Notes: generated by a model from the sequence alone, not told the origin. Positions 1 through 5,809 are shown, counted from the first letter of the stretch. The stretch is 5,809 nucleotides of DNA from Deltaproteobacteria bacterium (GCA_019309815.1 JAFDFO010000195.1:1-5809), one strand, 5' to 3'. Made by a program: numbers and translations.

Positions 1-584
1 TCCTTATTTCGGATCTTTGTGGCAAGAGCAATGTTGACTACAAGGCAAGGGAAATGGGGGTCGAACTTGGCGGGAATGGATTTGACAGCAAAAAGATCGC
101 CAAGGAGATAAAGAAATTGGAGCACGAGGGATACCAATTTGATGCGGCAGAGGGGTCTTTTGAGCTCTTATTGAGAAGGCTTACCGGACAGTTCAGACCG
201 CTGTTCGAATTGGAGTCTTTCCGGGTGGCCGTTGAAAAGGAGAAGGACCTTCCGTGTAGGGCATATGCGACCATCAAGATCTCGGTGGGAGATAAGCAGG
301 AGATCACTGCGGCCGAAGGAAGCGGCCCGGTCAGCGCGTTGGACAATGCGTTGAGAAAGGCCTTGAACAAATTCTTCCTCATCGATTTAGAAGAAATGCA
401 TCTTGTCGACTACAAGGTGCGAGTCATTGAAGGGCGCGACGGGACATCGGCCCGGGTTAAGGTTTTCATAGAATCTCGGGACCAGAAGCGTTTATGGAGC
501 ACCATTGGGGTTTCCACAGACATCATTGAGGCAAGCTGGGAGGCACTGGAGGACAGCTTCCAGTACAAGCTCTCTCACATATGA
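1..584 (+). CDS. cimA: (R)-citramalate synthase, C-terminal part (5' end outside window)
   Basis: CimA condenses pyruvate with acetyl-CoA to (R)-citramalate, the first step of the threonine-independent route to 2-oxobutyrate and isoleucine; it is cytosolic. The frame is open from base 3 to the TGA at 582-584, giving 193 visible residues; the first ATG in frame (base 54) is internal, since family-like sequence (ISDLCGKSN...YKARE) continues upstream of it. The catalytic TIM barrel lies outside the window. Visible residues 1-65 are the linker region with the GYQFDAAEGSFELL segment typical of CimA; residues ~72-190 form the LeuA-type dimerisation/allosteric domain, with AAEGSGPVSALDNALRKAL and WSTIGVSTDIIEASWEAL near the end. 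The latter favours CimA (TIGR00977 type) over 2-isopropylmalate or homocitrate synthase. The regulatory domain implies feedback control, probably by isoleucine (inference). It ends 40 bp before ilvD on the same strand, so it is likely co-transcribed. Confidence 0.9.
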   Translation, partial: LISDLCGKSNVDYKAREMGVELGGNGFDSKKIAKEIKKLEHEGYQFDAAEGSFELLLRRLTGQFRPLFELESFRVAVEKEKDLPCRAYATIKISVGDKQEITAAEGSGPVSALDNALRKALNKFFLIDLEEMHLVDYKVRVIEGRDGTSARVKVFIESRDQKRLWSTIGVSTDIIEASWEALEDSFQYKLSHI

Positions 585-613
585 GATGTTGTTCACGTAG
601 GAATAAGGGACCT

Positions 614-618
614 GGAGG
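614..618 (+). promoter_or_regulatory. Ribosome binding site of ilvD
   Basis: GGAGG lies 6 nt before the ATG at 625 and fixes this start for ilvD. The translated N-terminus, which reaches the family motif ERAPHRSL within 18 residues, agrees with it. Confidence 0.8.
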
Positions 619-624
619 AGAAGG

Positions 625-2256
625 ATGAAAAGTGACAGTGTAAAATCGGGCATTGAACGGGCTCCGCATCGCTCTCTGTTCAAACGGAGGCCGCTGATCG
701 GAATAGCCAATTCGGCAAACGATATCATACCCGGACATGTGGAACTGAATCGAATTGTCGAGTCAGTGAAGGCGGGCGTCTACATGGAGGGCGGAACACC
801 GATCACCTTCGGGACTATTGGCATTTGCGATGGGATTGCCATGAATCATGTAGGGATGAAGTACTCCCTGGGAAGCCGTGAACTGATTGCCGACTCGATT
901 GAAGTGATGGCTGTTGCGCACGCCTTTGACGCTATGGTGATGGTGACCAATTGTGACAAGATTGTGCCCGGCATGTTGATGGCTGCGGCCCGCCTGAACC
1001 TCCCCACGATTGTTGTAAGCGGAGGACCCATGCTGGCGGGGAGTCATGCGGGGAAAGAGATAGACCTCGTGAGTGTCTTTGAAGCAGTGGGGGCTGTCAA
1101 ATCAAGGAAAATGAAAGAGGCGGAATTGGCGGACATCGAAGACTGCGCATGCCCTACATGCGGTTCATGTGCCGGCATGTTTACAGCGAATTCGATGAAT
1201 TGCCTGACTGAGGCTATCGGGATGGGTCTCCCTGGAAATGGGACCATTCCGGCAGTCATGGCTGCTCGCCAACGCCTGGCTAAAGAGGCGGGGATGAAGA
1301 TCATGATGCTCCTGAAGCGCAAAATAACGCCCAAGAAGATCATGACACAAAAGGCATTCGCCAATGCCATGGCCGTGGATATGGCACTTGGCTGCTCTAC
1401 CAATACAGTACTTCACCTGATGGCCATTGCACAAGAGGCGGGGATCACGATCGATCTCGATTCCTTTAATCGGGTAAGTGAGAAGACCCCTCATATCTGC
1501 AGTCTTAGCCCGGCAGGAACGCATCACATGGAAGACCTGGACCGGGCGGGGGGCGTCAGTGCCGTCATGAAAGAGATTTCTCGCAAGAGGCTGATTCACG
1601 CTGATTGCATAACGGTCACAGGTCAAACGGTAAGAGAAAACATCAAGAAGAGCCGGGTACTGGACAAAAGTGTCATACGTTCTCTTGAGAGGCCGTACCA
1701 TAAGCAGGGAGGACTTGCCATTTTGTTCGGTAACCTGGCCCCTTCAGGGTGCGTGGTTAAGCAGTCAGCGGTGGTGAGACAGATGCTTCGCCACGAAGGT
1801 CCGGCTCGCGTGTTTAACGGCGAAGAAGAAGCAACCTCTGCCATTATGGCGGGAAGAATCAAGAAGGGAGACGTTGTCGTCATCCGTTACGAGGGACCCA
1901 GGGGCGGACCAGGGATGCGCGAAATGCTGGTGCCGACTTCAGCTATTGCCGGCATGGGGCTCGATGCTGACGTTGCCCTGATCACGGACGGCAGGTTTTC
2001 GGGGGGGACCCGTGGTGCCGCCATGGGACACGTGTCACCCGAGGCCATGGAAGGCGGGCCCATCGCAATTGTTAAGGATGGGGACAGAATTGCGATCGAT
2101 ATTCCCAAACGACGCATCACGCTGAAGGTTGAAGAAAAAGCAATTGAAGGAAGGCTATCAAAATGGCGGCCCCCTAAACCAAAGATATCGAAGGGATACA
2201 TGGCGAGGTACGCACGCATGGTTTCTTCGGGTGGCGAAGGGGCTGTGGTTAAGTAG
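625..2256 (+). CDS. ilvD: Dihydroxy-acid dehydratase, probably [4Fe-4S] type, with a short N-terminal deletion
   Basis: IlvD dehydrates 2,3-dihydroxy-isovalerate and 2,3-dihydroxy-3-methylvalerate to the 2-oxo acids that precede valine and isoleucine. The 543-residue product belongs to the IlvD/Edd family. Visible motifs are ICDGIAM with D69, TNCDKIVPGML with cluster ligand C110 and metal-site D111/K112, CPTCGSCAGMFTANSMNCL with ligand C182, and ITDGRFSGGTRGAAMGHVSPEA near the C-terminus with the catalytic-type Ser S459. The position of the third cysteine found in [2Fe-2S] dehydratases (TPCN) is Gly here (PGH, 36-38), as in E. coli IlvD, so an oxygen-labile [4Fe-4S] enzyme is predicted. Odd point: HRSLFK (15-20) is followed at once by RRPLIGIANS, where homologues carry about 9-10 more residues (the xxGLTDEEI-like segment). 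This explains a length slightly below the usual ~555. All core motifs are intact, so the gene is probably functional. Phosphogluconate dehydratase (Edd) is unlikely given the ilv context. Confidence 0.95.
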   Translation: MKSDSVKSGIERAPHRSLFKRRPLIGIANSANDIIPGHVELNRIVESVKAGVYMEGGTPITFGTIGICDGIAMNHVGMKYSLGSRELIADSIEVMAVAHAFDAMVMVTNCDKIVPGMLMAAARLNLPTIVVSGGPMLAGSHAGKEIDLVSVFEAVGAVKSRKMKEAELADIEDCACPTCGSCAGMFTANSMNCLTEAIGMGLPGNGTIPAVMAARQRLAKEAGMKIMMLLKRKITPKKIMTQKAFANAMAVDMALGCSTNTVLHLMAIAQEAGITIDLDSFNRVSEKTPHICSLSPAGTHHMEDLDRAGGVSAVMKEISRKRLIHADCITVTGQTVRENIKKSRVLDKSVIRSLERPYHKQGGLAILFGNLAPSGCVVKQSAVVRQMLRHEGPARVFNGEEEATSAIMAGRIKKGDVVVIRYEGPRGGPGMREMLVPTSAIAGMGLDADVALITDGRFSGGTRGAAMGHVSPEAMEGGPIAIVKDGDRIAIDIPKRRITLKVEEKAIEGRLSKWRPPKPKISKGYMARYARMVSSGGEGAVVK

Positions 2257-2259
2257 CTA

Positions 2260-2300
2260 ATGGAGTACTGGAGTGATGGAGTATTGGAGTAATGGGTATT
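2260..2300 (+). repeat. 16 bp short tandem repeat, about 2.5 copies
   Basis: The units ATGGAGTACTGGAGTG (2260-2275) and ATGGAGTATTGGAGTA (2276-2291) differ at two bases and are followed by a partial copy, ATGGGTATT (2292-2300). Each unit is itself built from two TGGAGT-type octamers. The reverse strand reads as an NTPSLQYS-like peptide, the kind of spurious ORF that such repeats often cause. It starts four bases after the ilvD stop. No function is known to me. Confidence 0.75.
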
Positions 2301-2359
2301 CACCGGGGCTTAAGGCTCAAAGCGTAAGGCCTAAGAGAAGATATTACTCCCATAATCCA
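2277..2359. repeat. Long imperfect inverted repeat between ilvD and ilvB with a nested hairpin
   Basis: The left arm at 2277-2293 pairs with the right arm at 2343-2359 at 15 of 17 positions. Inside the 49-nt loop a second stem (2309-2317 with 2327-2335, 7 of 9 pairs, 9-nt loop) can form, and TAAGGCY recurs at 2311-2317 and 2325-2331. The left arm is part of the tandem repeat, so the right arm is an inverted diverged copy of the same unit. The layout resembles a small palindromic intergenic element (REP/MITE-like). No T-run follows, so it does not look like a rho-independent terminator. In RNA it would sit just upstream of the ilvB ribosome binding site. Confidence 0.6.
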
Positions 2360-2370
2360 AAAAACTTGTC

Positions 2371-2376
2371 AGGAGG
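2371..2376 (+). promoter_or_regulatory. Ribosome binding site that decides the TTG start of ilvB
   Basis: AGGAGG lies 7 nt before TTG at 2384. An in-frame TAA at 2378-2380 rules out any start further upstream, and the next in-frame ATG (codon 98) lies after the catalytic Glu. TTG is therefore the only workable start. Confidence 0.85.
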
Positions 2377-2383
2377 ATAAACC

Positions 2384-4075
2384 TTGAAAACACTCACAGG
2401 AGCACAGATTATCACCGAGGTGTTGAAGGAGGAGGGTGTTGACACTGTCTTTGGCTATCCAGGCGGAGTTGTCATTGACGTTTTTGACGAATTATACAAG
2501 ACGGACATCAAGCACATCCTGGTCCGCCATGAACAAGCGGCAGCCCATGCAGCGGACGGCTATGCCCGGGCAAAGGGGAGCGTGGGCGTATGCCTCGTCA
2601 CTTCGGGCCCCGGGGCTACAAATACCGTTAGCGGGATTGCTTCTGCCTACTTGGATTCTATTCCCATAGTTGTCATGACCGGCCAGGTGCCCACCCCGCT
2701 GATTGGAAACGATGCCTTTCAGGAGGTCGACATCGTAGGGATCACACGGCCTTGCACTAAGCACAACTATCTTGTGAAGTCGACTGACGATCTCGCCAGG
2801 GTGCTGAAGGAGGCCTTTCATGTGGCACGATCAGGCCGCCCGGGTCCTGTACTGGTCGATCTTCCCAAGGATGTGAGTCAGGGGAAGACAAAATACAAAC
2901 CTTTGCCGGAGATTCGGATGCCCGCCTACAATCCCACGTACAAGCCGAATATGAAGCAGTTGCAGAAGGCCATAGAGCTCATCAAGGGATCTGAAAGGCC
3001 GGTCATCTTCTCAGGAGGGGGCGTCATTCTCTCGAAGGCTTCCAGAGAACTGACCCAGTTTGCCAGGAAGCTGAATATGCCGGTCACAGCCTCGCTCATG
3101 GGTCTAGGCGGCTTTCCAGGGACTGATCCTCTCTGGTTGGGAATGCCTGGCATGCATGGTACTTACCGCGCCAATATGTCGATCGGGGCATGTGACCTTC
3201 TCATTGGCATAGGAGTTCGCTTTGATGACAGGGTAACAGGCAAGCTTGATACATTTGCACCACATGCCAAGATCATTCATGTTGACATTGATCCGACGTC
3301 TATCAGCAAGAATGTTCCGGTTGCGGTCCCAATCGTTGCAGATTGCAAGATGGCCTTGCGAGCGCTTAACCGGCTTCTGACCGAGAAGAAAGTGAAGTTC
3401 ACCAAGAAGAGCCGCAAGCCCTGGTTGCAGCGGATAGAGACATGGAAGGAGACTACGCCCTTAAGGTACGAGCAGAAGGACGACGTCATTAAGCCCCAAT
3501 ATGTGATCGAAAAGCTTTACGAACTGACAAAAGGGAAAGCCATTATCACTACGGAGGTAGGACAAAACCAGATGTGGGCTGCCCAGTACTATCACTTTGA
3601 GCGTCCCAACTGTTTCATTACGTCAGGGGGACTTGGCTGTATGGGCTTTGGGTTTCCTGCTGCCGTTGGAGCCCAGGTGGCATGCCCGGATAAAGTGGTC
3701 GTGGATGTGGCCGGAGACGGCAGCATTCAGATGAACATCCAGGAACTGGCCACAGTCGTGCAATACCAGTTGCCTGTCAAGGTCGTGATCTTGAATAACA
3801 GGTATCTGGGTATGGTAAGACAGTGGCAGCAACTCTTTTATGAGAGACGTTACGCTGCGACGGATCTGGAGTGCGCCCCAGATTTTGCAAGGGTTGCGGA
3901 GGCATACGGGGCTCTGGGTCTGAAGGCCACTAAGCCAAGTGAGGTAGAGGCTGTGCTCAAGCAAGGACTCGAGAGTCCGGGACCGGCTTTCATGGATTTC
4001 TGGGTCGCTCGTGAGGAATGCGTGTACCCCATGGTTCCTGCAGGAGCGGCCATAACCGATATGCTTTTGGCTTAG
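2384..4075 (+). CDS. ilvB: Acetohydroxyacid synthase (acetolactate synthase) large, catalytic subunit
   Basis: This ThDP- and FAD-dependent subunit joins pyruvate with pyruvate (2-acetolactate, to valine/leucine) or 2-oxobutyrate (2-acetohydroxybutyrate, to isoleucine). The 563-residue length is normal. The N-terminal ThDP domain (~1-165) has FGYPGG (23-28), catalytic Glu E50 in RHEQAAAHAADGYARA, and TSGPGATN (73-80). The central FAD-binding domain (~190-325) has GMPGMHGTYRAN and RFDDRVTGKLDTFAP. The C-terminal ThDP domain (~370-563) has the GDG...NN metal/ThDP motif (G444-N472) and MVRQWQ with the conserved W481. These features separate it from pyruvate oxidase and other ThDP enzymes, and the adjoining ilvN confirms it. 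It starts at TTG, set by AGGAGG and an upstream in-frame stop. Residue 29 after PGG is Val where Ala is common. The gap to ilvN is 14 bp, so the subunits are very likely co-translated from one mRNA. Confidence 0.97.
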   Translation: MKTLTGAQIITEVLKEEGVDTVFGYPGGVVIDVFDELYKTDIKHILVRHEQAAAHAADGYARAKGSVGVCLVTSGPGATNTVSGIASAYLDSIPIVVMTGQVPTPLIGNDAFQEVDIVGITRPCTKHNYLVKSTDDLARVLKEAFHVARSGRPGPVLVDLPKDVSQGKTKYKPLPEIRMPAYNPTYKPNMKQLQKAIELIKGSERPVIFSGGGVILSKASRELTQFARKLNMPVTASLMGLGGFPGTDPLWLGMPGMHGTYRANMSIGACDLLIGIGVRFDDRVTGKLDTFAPHAKIIHVDIDPTSISKNVPVAVPIVADCKMALRALNRLLTEKKVKFTKKSRKPWLQRIETWKETTPLRYEQKDDVIKPQYVIEKLYELTKGKAIITTEVGQNQMWAAQYYHFERPNCFITSGGLGCMGFGFPAAVGAQVACPDKVVVDVAGDGSIQMNIQELATVVQYQLPVKVVILNNRYLGMVRQWQQLFYERRYAATDLECAPDFARVAEAYGALGLKATKPSEVEAVLKQGLESPGPAFMDFWVAREECVYPMVPAGAAITDMLLA

Positions 4076-4089
4076 AACGGAGACGAATT

Positions 4090-4584
4090 ATGCGGAAACA
4101 TATTATATCGTTGCTGGTGGATAATGAACCCGGGGTCCTTGCCCGGGTGTCGGGCCTTTTCAGTGGACGGGGGTTCAACATAGAAAGCCTTTGTGTGGCA
4201 GAGACAATGGAGGCCTCCGTTTCTCGCATAACCCTCGTCACACGAGGAGACGAGGCCGTTGCTGAGCAAATCAAGAAGCAGCTCAACAAACTGATCAATG
4301 TTATAAAGCTGTACGATTTGACGAGAGCCGCATATGTTGAACGAGAAATGGCTCTGATCAAGGTGAAGGCTAAGGCTGATCACCGGGCAGAGATTTTGAG
4401 AATTGTTGACATATTCAGGTGCAAAGTGGTTGATGTGGGCTCCGGTCACTACACGATTGAGGTGACCGGTACTATGGAGAAGCTACAGGCGATCTTGGGC
4501 CTTCTGAAGCCCTTGGGCATCCAGGAAATTGCCCGAACAGGTGCCATTGCCTTGGCCCGTGACATAAAAGGCAAAGCTACCTAG
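4090..4584 (+). CDS. ilvN: Acetohydroxyacid synthase small, regulatory subunit
   Basis: The 164-residue protein activates the IlvB catalytic subunit and confers feedback inhibition by valine. The N-terminal ACT domain (~2-77) reads HIISLLVDNEPGVLARVSGL followed by the F-S-x-R-G-F-N-I-E-S-L turn. N12, G15 and N30 match N11, G14 and N29 of E. coli IlvH, residues tied to valine binding, so valine sensitivity is predicted. The C-terminal domain (~82-160) contains the family motifs VEREMALIKVKA, FRCKVVDV and ARTGAIALAR, the usual length for an IlvH-type subunit. The start at 4090 is chosen because GGAG (4079-4082) precedes it by 7 nt and family homology begins at MRKHIISLL. The same frame is open back to an ATG at 4018, but that extension overlaps ilvB and has no small-subunit similarity. 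It follows ilvB by 14 bp. Confidence 0.96.
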   Translation: MRKHIISLLVDNEPGVLARVSGLFSGRGFNIESLCVAETMEASVSRITLVTRGDEAVAEQIKKQLNKLINVIKLYDLTRAAYVEREMALIKVKAKADHRAEILRIVDIFRCKVVDVGSGHYTIEVTGTMEKLQAILGLLKPLGIQEIARTGAIALARDIKGKAT

Positions 4585-4594
4585 CGCACCTTTT

Positions 4595-4631
4595 TGTCAT
4601 TTTGACCCCTTCCGCTCTGTCACCTCGAGCG
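4595..4631 (+). repeat. Degenerate TGTCAYYTYGASC-type repeat pair
   Basis: TGTCATTTTGACC (4595-4607) and TGTCACCTCGAGC (4618-4630) match at 9 of 13 positions, 23 bp apart. The first contains the palindrome GTCA-TTT-TGAC; CGCTC (4613-4617) can pair with GAGCG (4627-4631). They resemble the dispersed TGTCATTTCGAGCGAAGC family seen between genes in many environmental bacterial genomes (recalled from memory, not checked here). Confidence 0.5.
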
Positions 4632-4664
4632 AAGCGCCCGCCCTGGCGCCTTACTTGATATGAG

Positions 4665-4699
4665 CTCCCAGGCCAGTAATCCAGGTCTGGGCCAGGGAG
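4665..4699 (+). other. GC-rich stem-loop in the ilvN-ilvC gap
   Basis: CTCCCAGGCC (4665-4674) pairs with GGCCAGGGAG (4690-4699) at 9 of 10 positions around a 15-nt loop. CCCTGGC at 4641-4647 can pair instead with GCCAGGG at 4691-4697, so two alternative folds share a 3' arm. Only a weak T4 (4711-4714) follows, after 11 nt, so an intrinsic terminator is not well supported. It could be an mRNA processing or stability element or part of a palindromic repeat. Confidence 0.45.
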
Positions 4700-4718
4700 G
4701 AGTCTTAGCATTTTGGCT

Positions 4719-4773
4719 TCCGCCTGCGTCAAGACTTCGGCGGACAGACAGGGCAGTTCGACAAGCTCACTGC
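4719..4773 (+). repeat. Two adjoining small palindromes (dispersed-repeat-like)
   Basis: TCCGCC (4719-4724) pairs with GGCGGA (4739-4744) around TGCGTCAAGACTTC. Nine bases on, GCAGT (4753-4757) pairs with ACTGC (4769-4773) around TCGACAAGCTC. Both sequences look like fragments of short intergenic repeats (the CGACAAGCTCA type) that are common in environmental genomes; that family link is from memory. Together with the preceding elements they fill most of the 292 bp between ilvN and ilvC. The remaining bases (4585-4594, 4774-4863) hold nothing I can name, and no convincing sigma-70 promoter is seen. Confidence 0.45.
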
Positions 4774-4863
4774 AAGCAGGCTCCGGGAGCAATCTTGGAC
4801 CGTGCACCATTGTCTGCTTGTTTGTATTCTAGTTTCTTTTGAAAGCGTTGGTTAAATAGAAAG

Positions 4864-4869
4864 AAGGAG
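4864..4869 (+). promoter_or_regulatory. Ribosome binding site of ilvC
   Basis: AAGGAG lies 7 nt before the ATG at 4877. An in-frame TAA at 4853-4855 excludes an upstream start. Confidence 0.8.
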
Positions 4870-4876
4870 CGTAACT

Positions 4877-5809
4877 ATGGCAAAGATCGATTTTGGGGGT
4901 GTTGTTGTTGAGGATGTCGTGACCCTGGACGAGTTTCCTCTGAAAAGGGCCAAGGAGATCTTGGCCCGCGAAACAGTTGCTGTGCTGGGATATGGAGTGC
5001 AGGGACCTGCGCAGGCACTAAACATGAAGGACAACGGGATTTCCGTGATTGTGGGTCAGCGCGAGGGGGGAGAACGTTGGGAAAAAGCAGTCCAAGACGG
5101 TTTTGTGCCGGGCGAAACCTTGTTTCCCCTGGAAGAGGCGGCTGAAAAAGGAACGATTATTCAATACCTGATATCAGATGCGGGGCAAATGACGGCCTGG
5201 CCAAAGATCAAGCCTTGCCTGAAACAGGGGGATGCTCTTTACTTCTCGCACGGATTCTCTATCGTATACAACGATCAGACCGGCGTCGTGCCTCCAGACA
5301 ATGTTGATGTGATTCTTGTTGCTCCGAAGGGATCTGGAAGAAGTGTGCGGTTGAATTTCTTAGACGGGAGCGGCATCAACGCCAGCTATGCGGTCTTCCA
5401 GGATTTCACTGGCAGAGCAGAGGAAAGGGCGGTCGCTCTGGGGATAGGAGTTGGTTCCGGCTACCTCTTCCCGACCACCTTTAAGAAAGAAGTCCATAGT
5501 GATCTAACCGGTGAGCGAGGTGTGCTGATGGGTTGTCTGGCTGGGGTGTTCGAGGCCCAGTACAATGTGCTCAGAAAACACGGACACAGCCCAAGCGAGT
5601 CGTTCAATGAGACCGTAGAAGAGTTGACGCAAAGCCTCATCCGCCTGGTAGCAGAAAACGGGATGGATTGGATGTATGCAAACTGTAGCACCACTGCCCA
5701 ACGCGGTGCTTTGGATTGGAAGTCCAGATTCCGGGATGCAGTGACGCCTGTTTTCGACGAACTTTACCAGCGTGTCGTGTCTGGGGAGGAGACCCGGATC
5801 GTGCTTGAG
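4877..5809 (+). CDS. ilvC: Ketol-acid reductoisomerase, fungal/Bacteroidota-like type (3' end outside window)
   Basis: IlvC converts 2-acetolactate and 2-aceto-2-hydroxybutyrate to the 2,3-dihydroxy acids, using Mg2+ and NAD(P)H. The 311 visible codons are open to the window edge; homologues of this type are about 340-360 residues, so the extreme C-terminus is missing. The Rossmann domain (~30-190) has the GYGVQGPAQALN nucleotide fold, SHGF with H125 and APKGSG with K151. The knotted C-terminal domain carries SDLTGERG with metal ligands D209 and E213, NETVEE with E245/E249, and CSTTAQRGALDW with S271. The wording of these motifs (YFSHGFSIV, PKGSGRSVR, GSGYLFPTTF, GHSPSESFNETVEE) matches yeast Ilv5 and Bacteroidota enzymes rather than the usual bacterial class I form (GYGSQGHAHA, AHGFNI, ETDLFGEQ). 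In the cofactor loop GQREGGERW, the two Ser positions of the common RxxSxSW loop are Gly65 and Arg67. It is separated from ilvN by 292 bp, so it may have its own expression control. Confidence 0.95.
   Translation, partial: MAKIDFGGVVVEDVVTLDEFPLKRAKEILARETVAVLGYGVQGPAQALNMKDNGISVIVGQREGGERWEKAVQDGFVPGETLFPLEEAAEKGTIIQYLISDAGQMTAWPKIKPCLKQGDALYFSHGFSIVYNDQTGVVPPDNVDVILVAPKGSGRSVRLNFLDGSGINASYAVFQDFTGRAEERAVALGIGVGSGYLFPTTFKKEVHSDLTGERGVLMGCLAGVFEAQYNVLRKHGHSPSESFNETVEELTQSLIRLVAENGMDWMYANCSTTAQRGALDWKSRFRDAVTPVFDELYQRVVSGEETRIVLE

Noticed and set aside
1165..1701. Long minus-strand ORF (178 aa) inside ilvD
   Set aside because: It is a shadow of ilvD codon bias with no recognisable motif, on the opposite strand to an unambiguous conserved gene.
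1887..2303. Minus-strand ORF of 138 aa starting in the tandem repeat
   Set aside because: It is antisense to ilvD and its NTPSLQYS-like start is a by-product of the TGGAGT repeat. No protein family is recognised.
2276..2380. Short ORF (ATG at 2276, 34 codons) whose TAA sits 3 nt before the ilvB TTG start, as a possible leader peptide
   Set aside because: It lies wholly in the repeat element, has no run of Ile, Leu or Val codons as an attenuator would need, and has poorly spaced Shine-Dalgarno candidates. It is probably fortuitous, though translation coupling to ilvB cannot be excluded.
4018..4089. Upstream ATG extension of ilvN by 24 codons
   Set aside because: It overlaps the ilvB coding end, lacks family similarity, and the ATG at 4090 has a properly spaced GGAG.
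4585..4611. Rho-independent terminator after ilvN (T5 at 4591-4595)
   Set aside because: Only a 4 bp stem (GCTA/TAGC) precedes the T-run, which is too weak for a terminator.
4577..4842. Small ORFs on both strands in the ilvN-ilvC gap (60 and 77 aa)
   Set aside because: They are composed of palindromic repeat sequence, low in complexity and Arg/Ala/Gln rich, and I recognise no domain; no Shine-Dalgarno site was identified for either.
4795..4857. Possible sigma-70 promoter for ilvC (TTGGAC, TTGTCT, TATTCT and TTAAAT hexamers)
   Set aside because: No pair of hexamers has 16-18 bp spacing, and each matches the consensus only partly.

Overview
This 5.8 kb window holds a co-directional (+ strand) branched-chain amino acid biosynthesis cluster. 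In order it contains the 3' end of a citramalate synthase gene (cimA), dihydroxy-acid dehydratase (ilvD), the large and small subunits of acetohydroxyacid synthase (ilvB, ilvN), and a ketol-acid reductoisomerase (ilvC) that runs off the right edge. Both edge genes are cut by the window. No phage, transposase, CRISPR, tRNA or rRNA is visible. I find no new multi-gene system; the unusual points lie in individual proteins and in two repeat-bearing gaps.

How the genes work together: CimA condenses pyruvate and acetyl-CoA to (R)-citramalate. LeuCD and LeuB, not in this window, would convert that to 2-oxobutyrate. IlvBN joins pyruvate with 2-oxobutyrate or a second pyruvate, IlvC isomerises and reduces the product, and IlvD dehydrates it to the 2-oxo acid precursors of isoleucine and valine. 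Placing cimA directly before ilvD suggests isoleucine made without threonine deaminase.

Organism: a Gram-negative anaerobe of the Desulfobacterota (former Deltaproteobacteria) is the best guess. The reasons are moderate GC, strong Shine-Dalgarno sites, the cimA-ilvD-ilvB-ilvN-ilvC layout, an IlvD of the oxygen-labile E. coli-like type, and intergenic repeats of kinds I associate with such genomes. This is inference and could be wrong. The IlvC is not the usual bacterial sequence type but resembles the fungal/Bacteroidota form.

Layout: cimA C-terminus 1-584; 40 bp gap; ilvD 625-2256; 127 bp gap with a 16 bp tandem repeat and a long imperfect inverted repeat; ilvB from a TTG start at 2384 to 4075; 14 bp gap; ilvN 4090-4584; 292 bp gap made of palindromes and short repeat fragments with no credible gene; ilvC 4877 to the end (311 codons, no stop reached).
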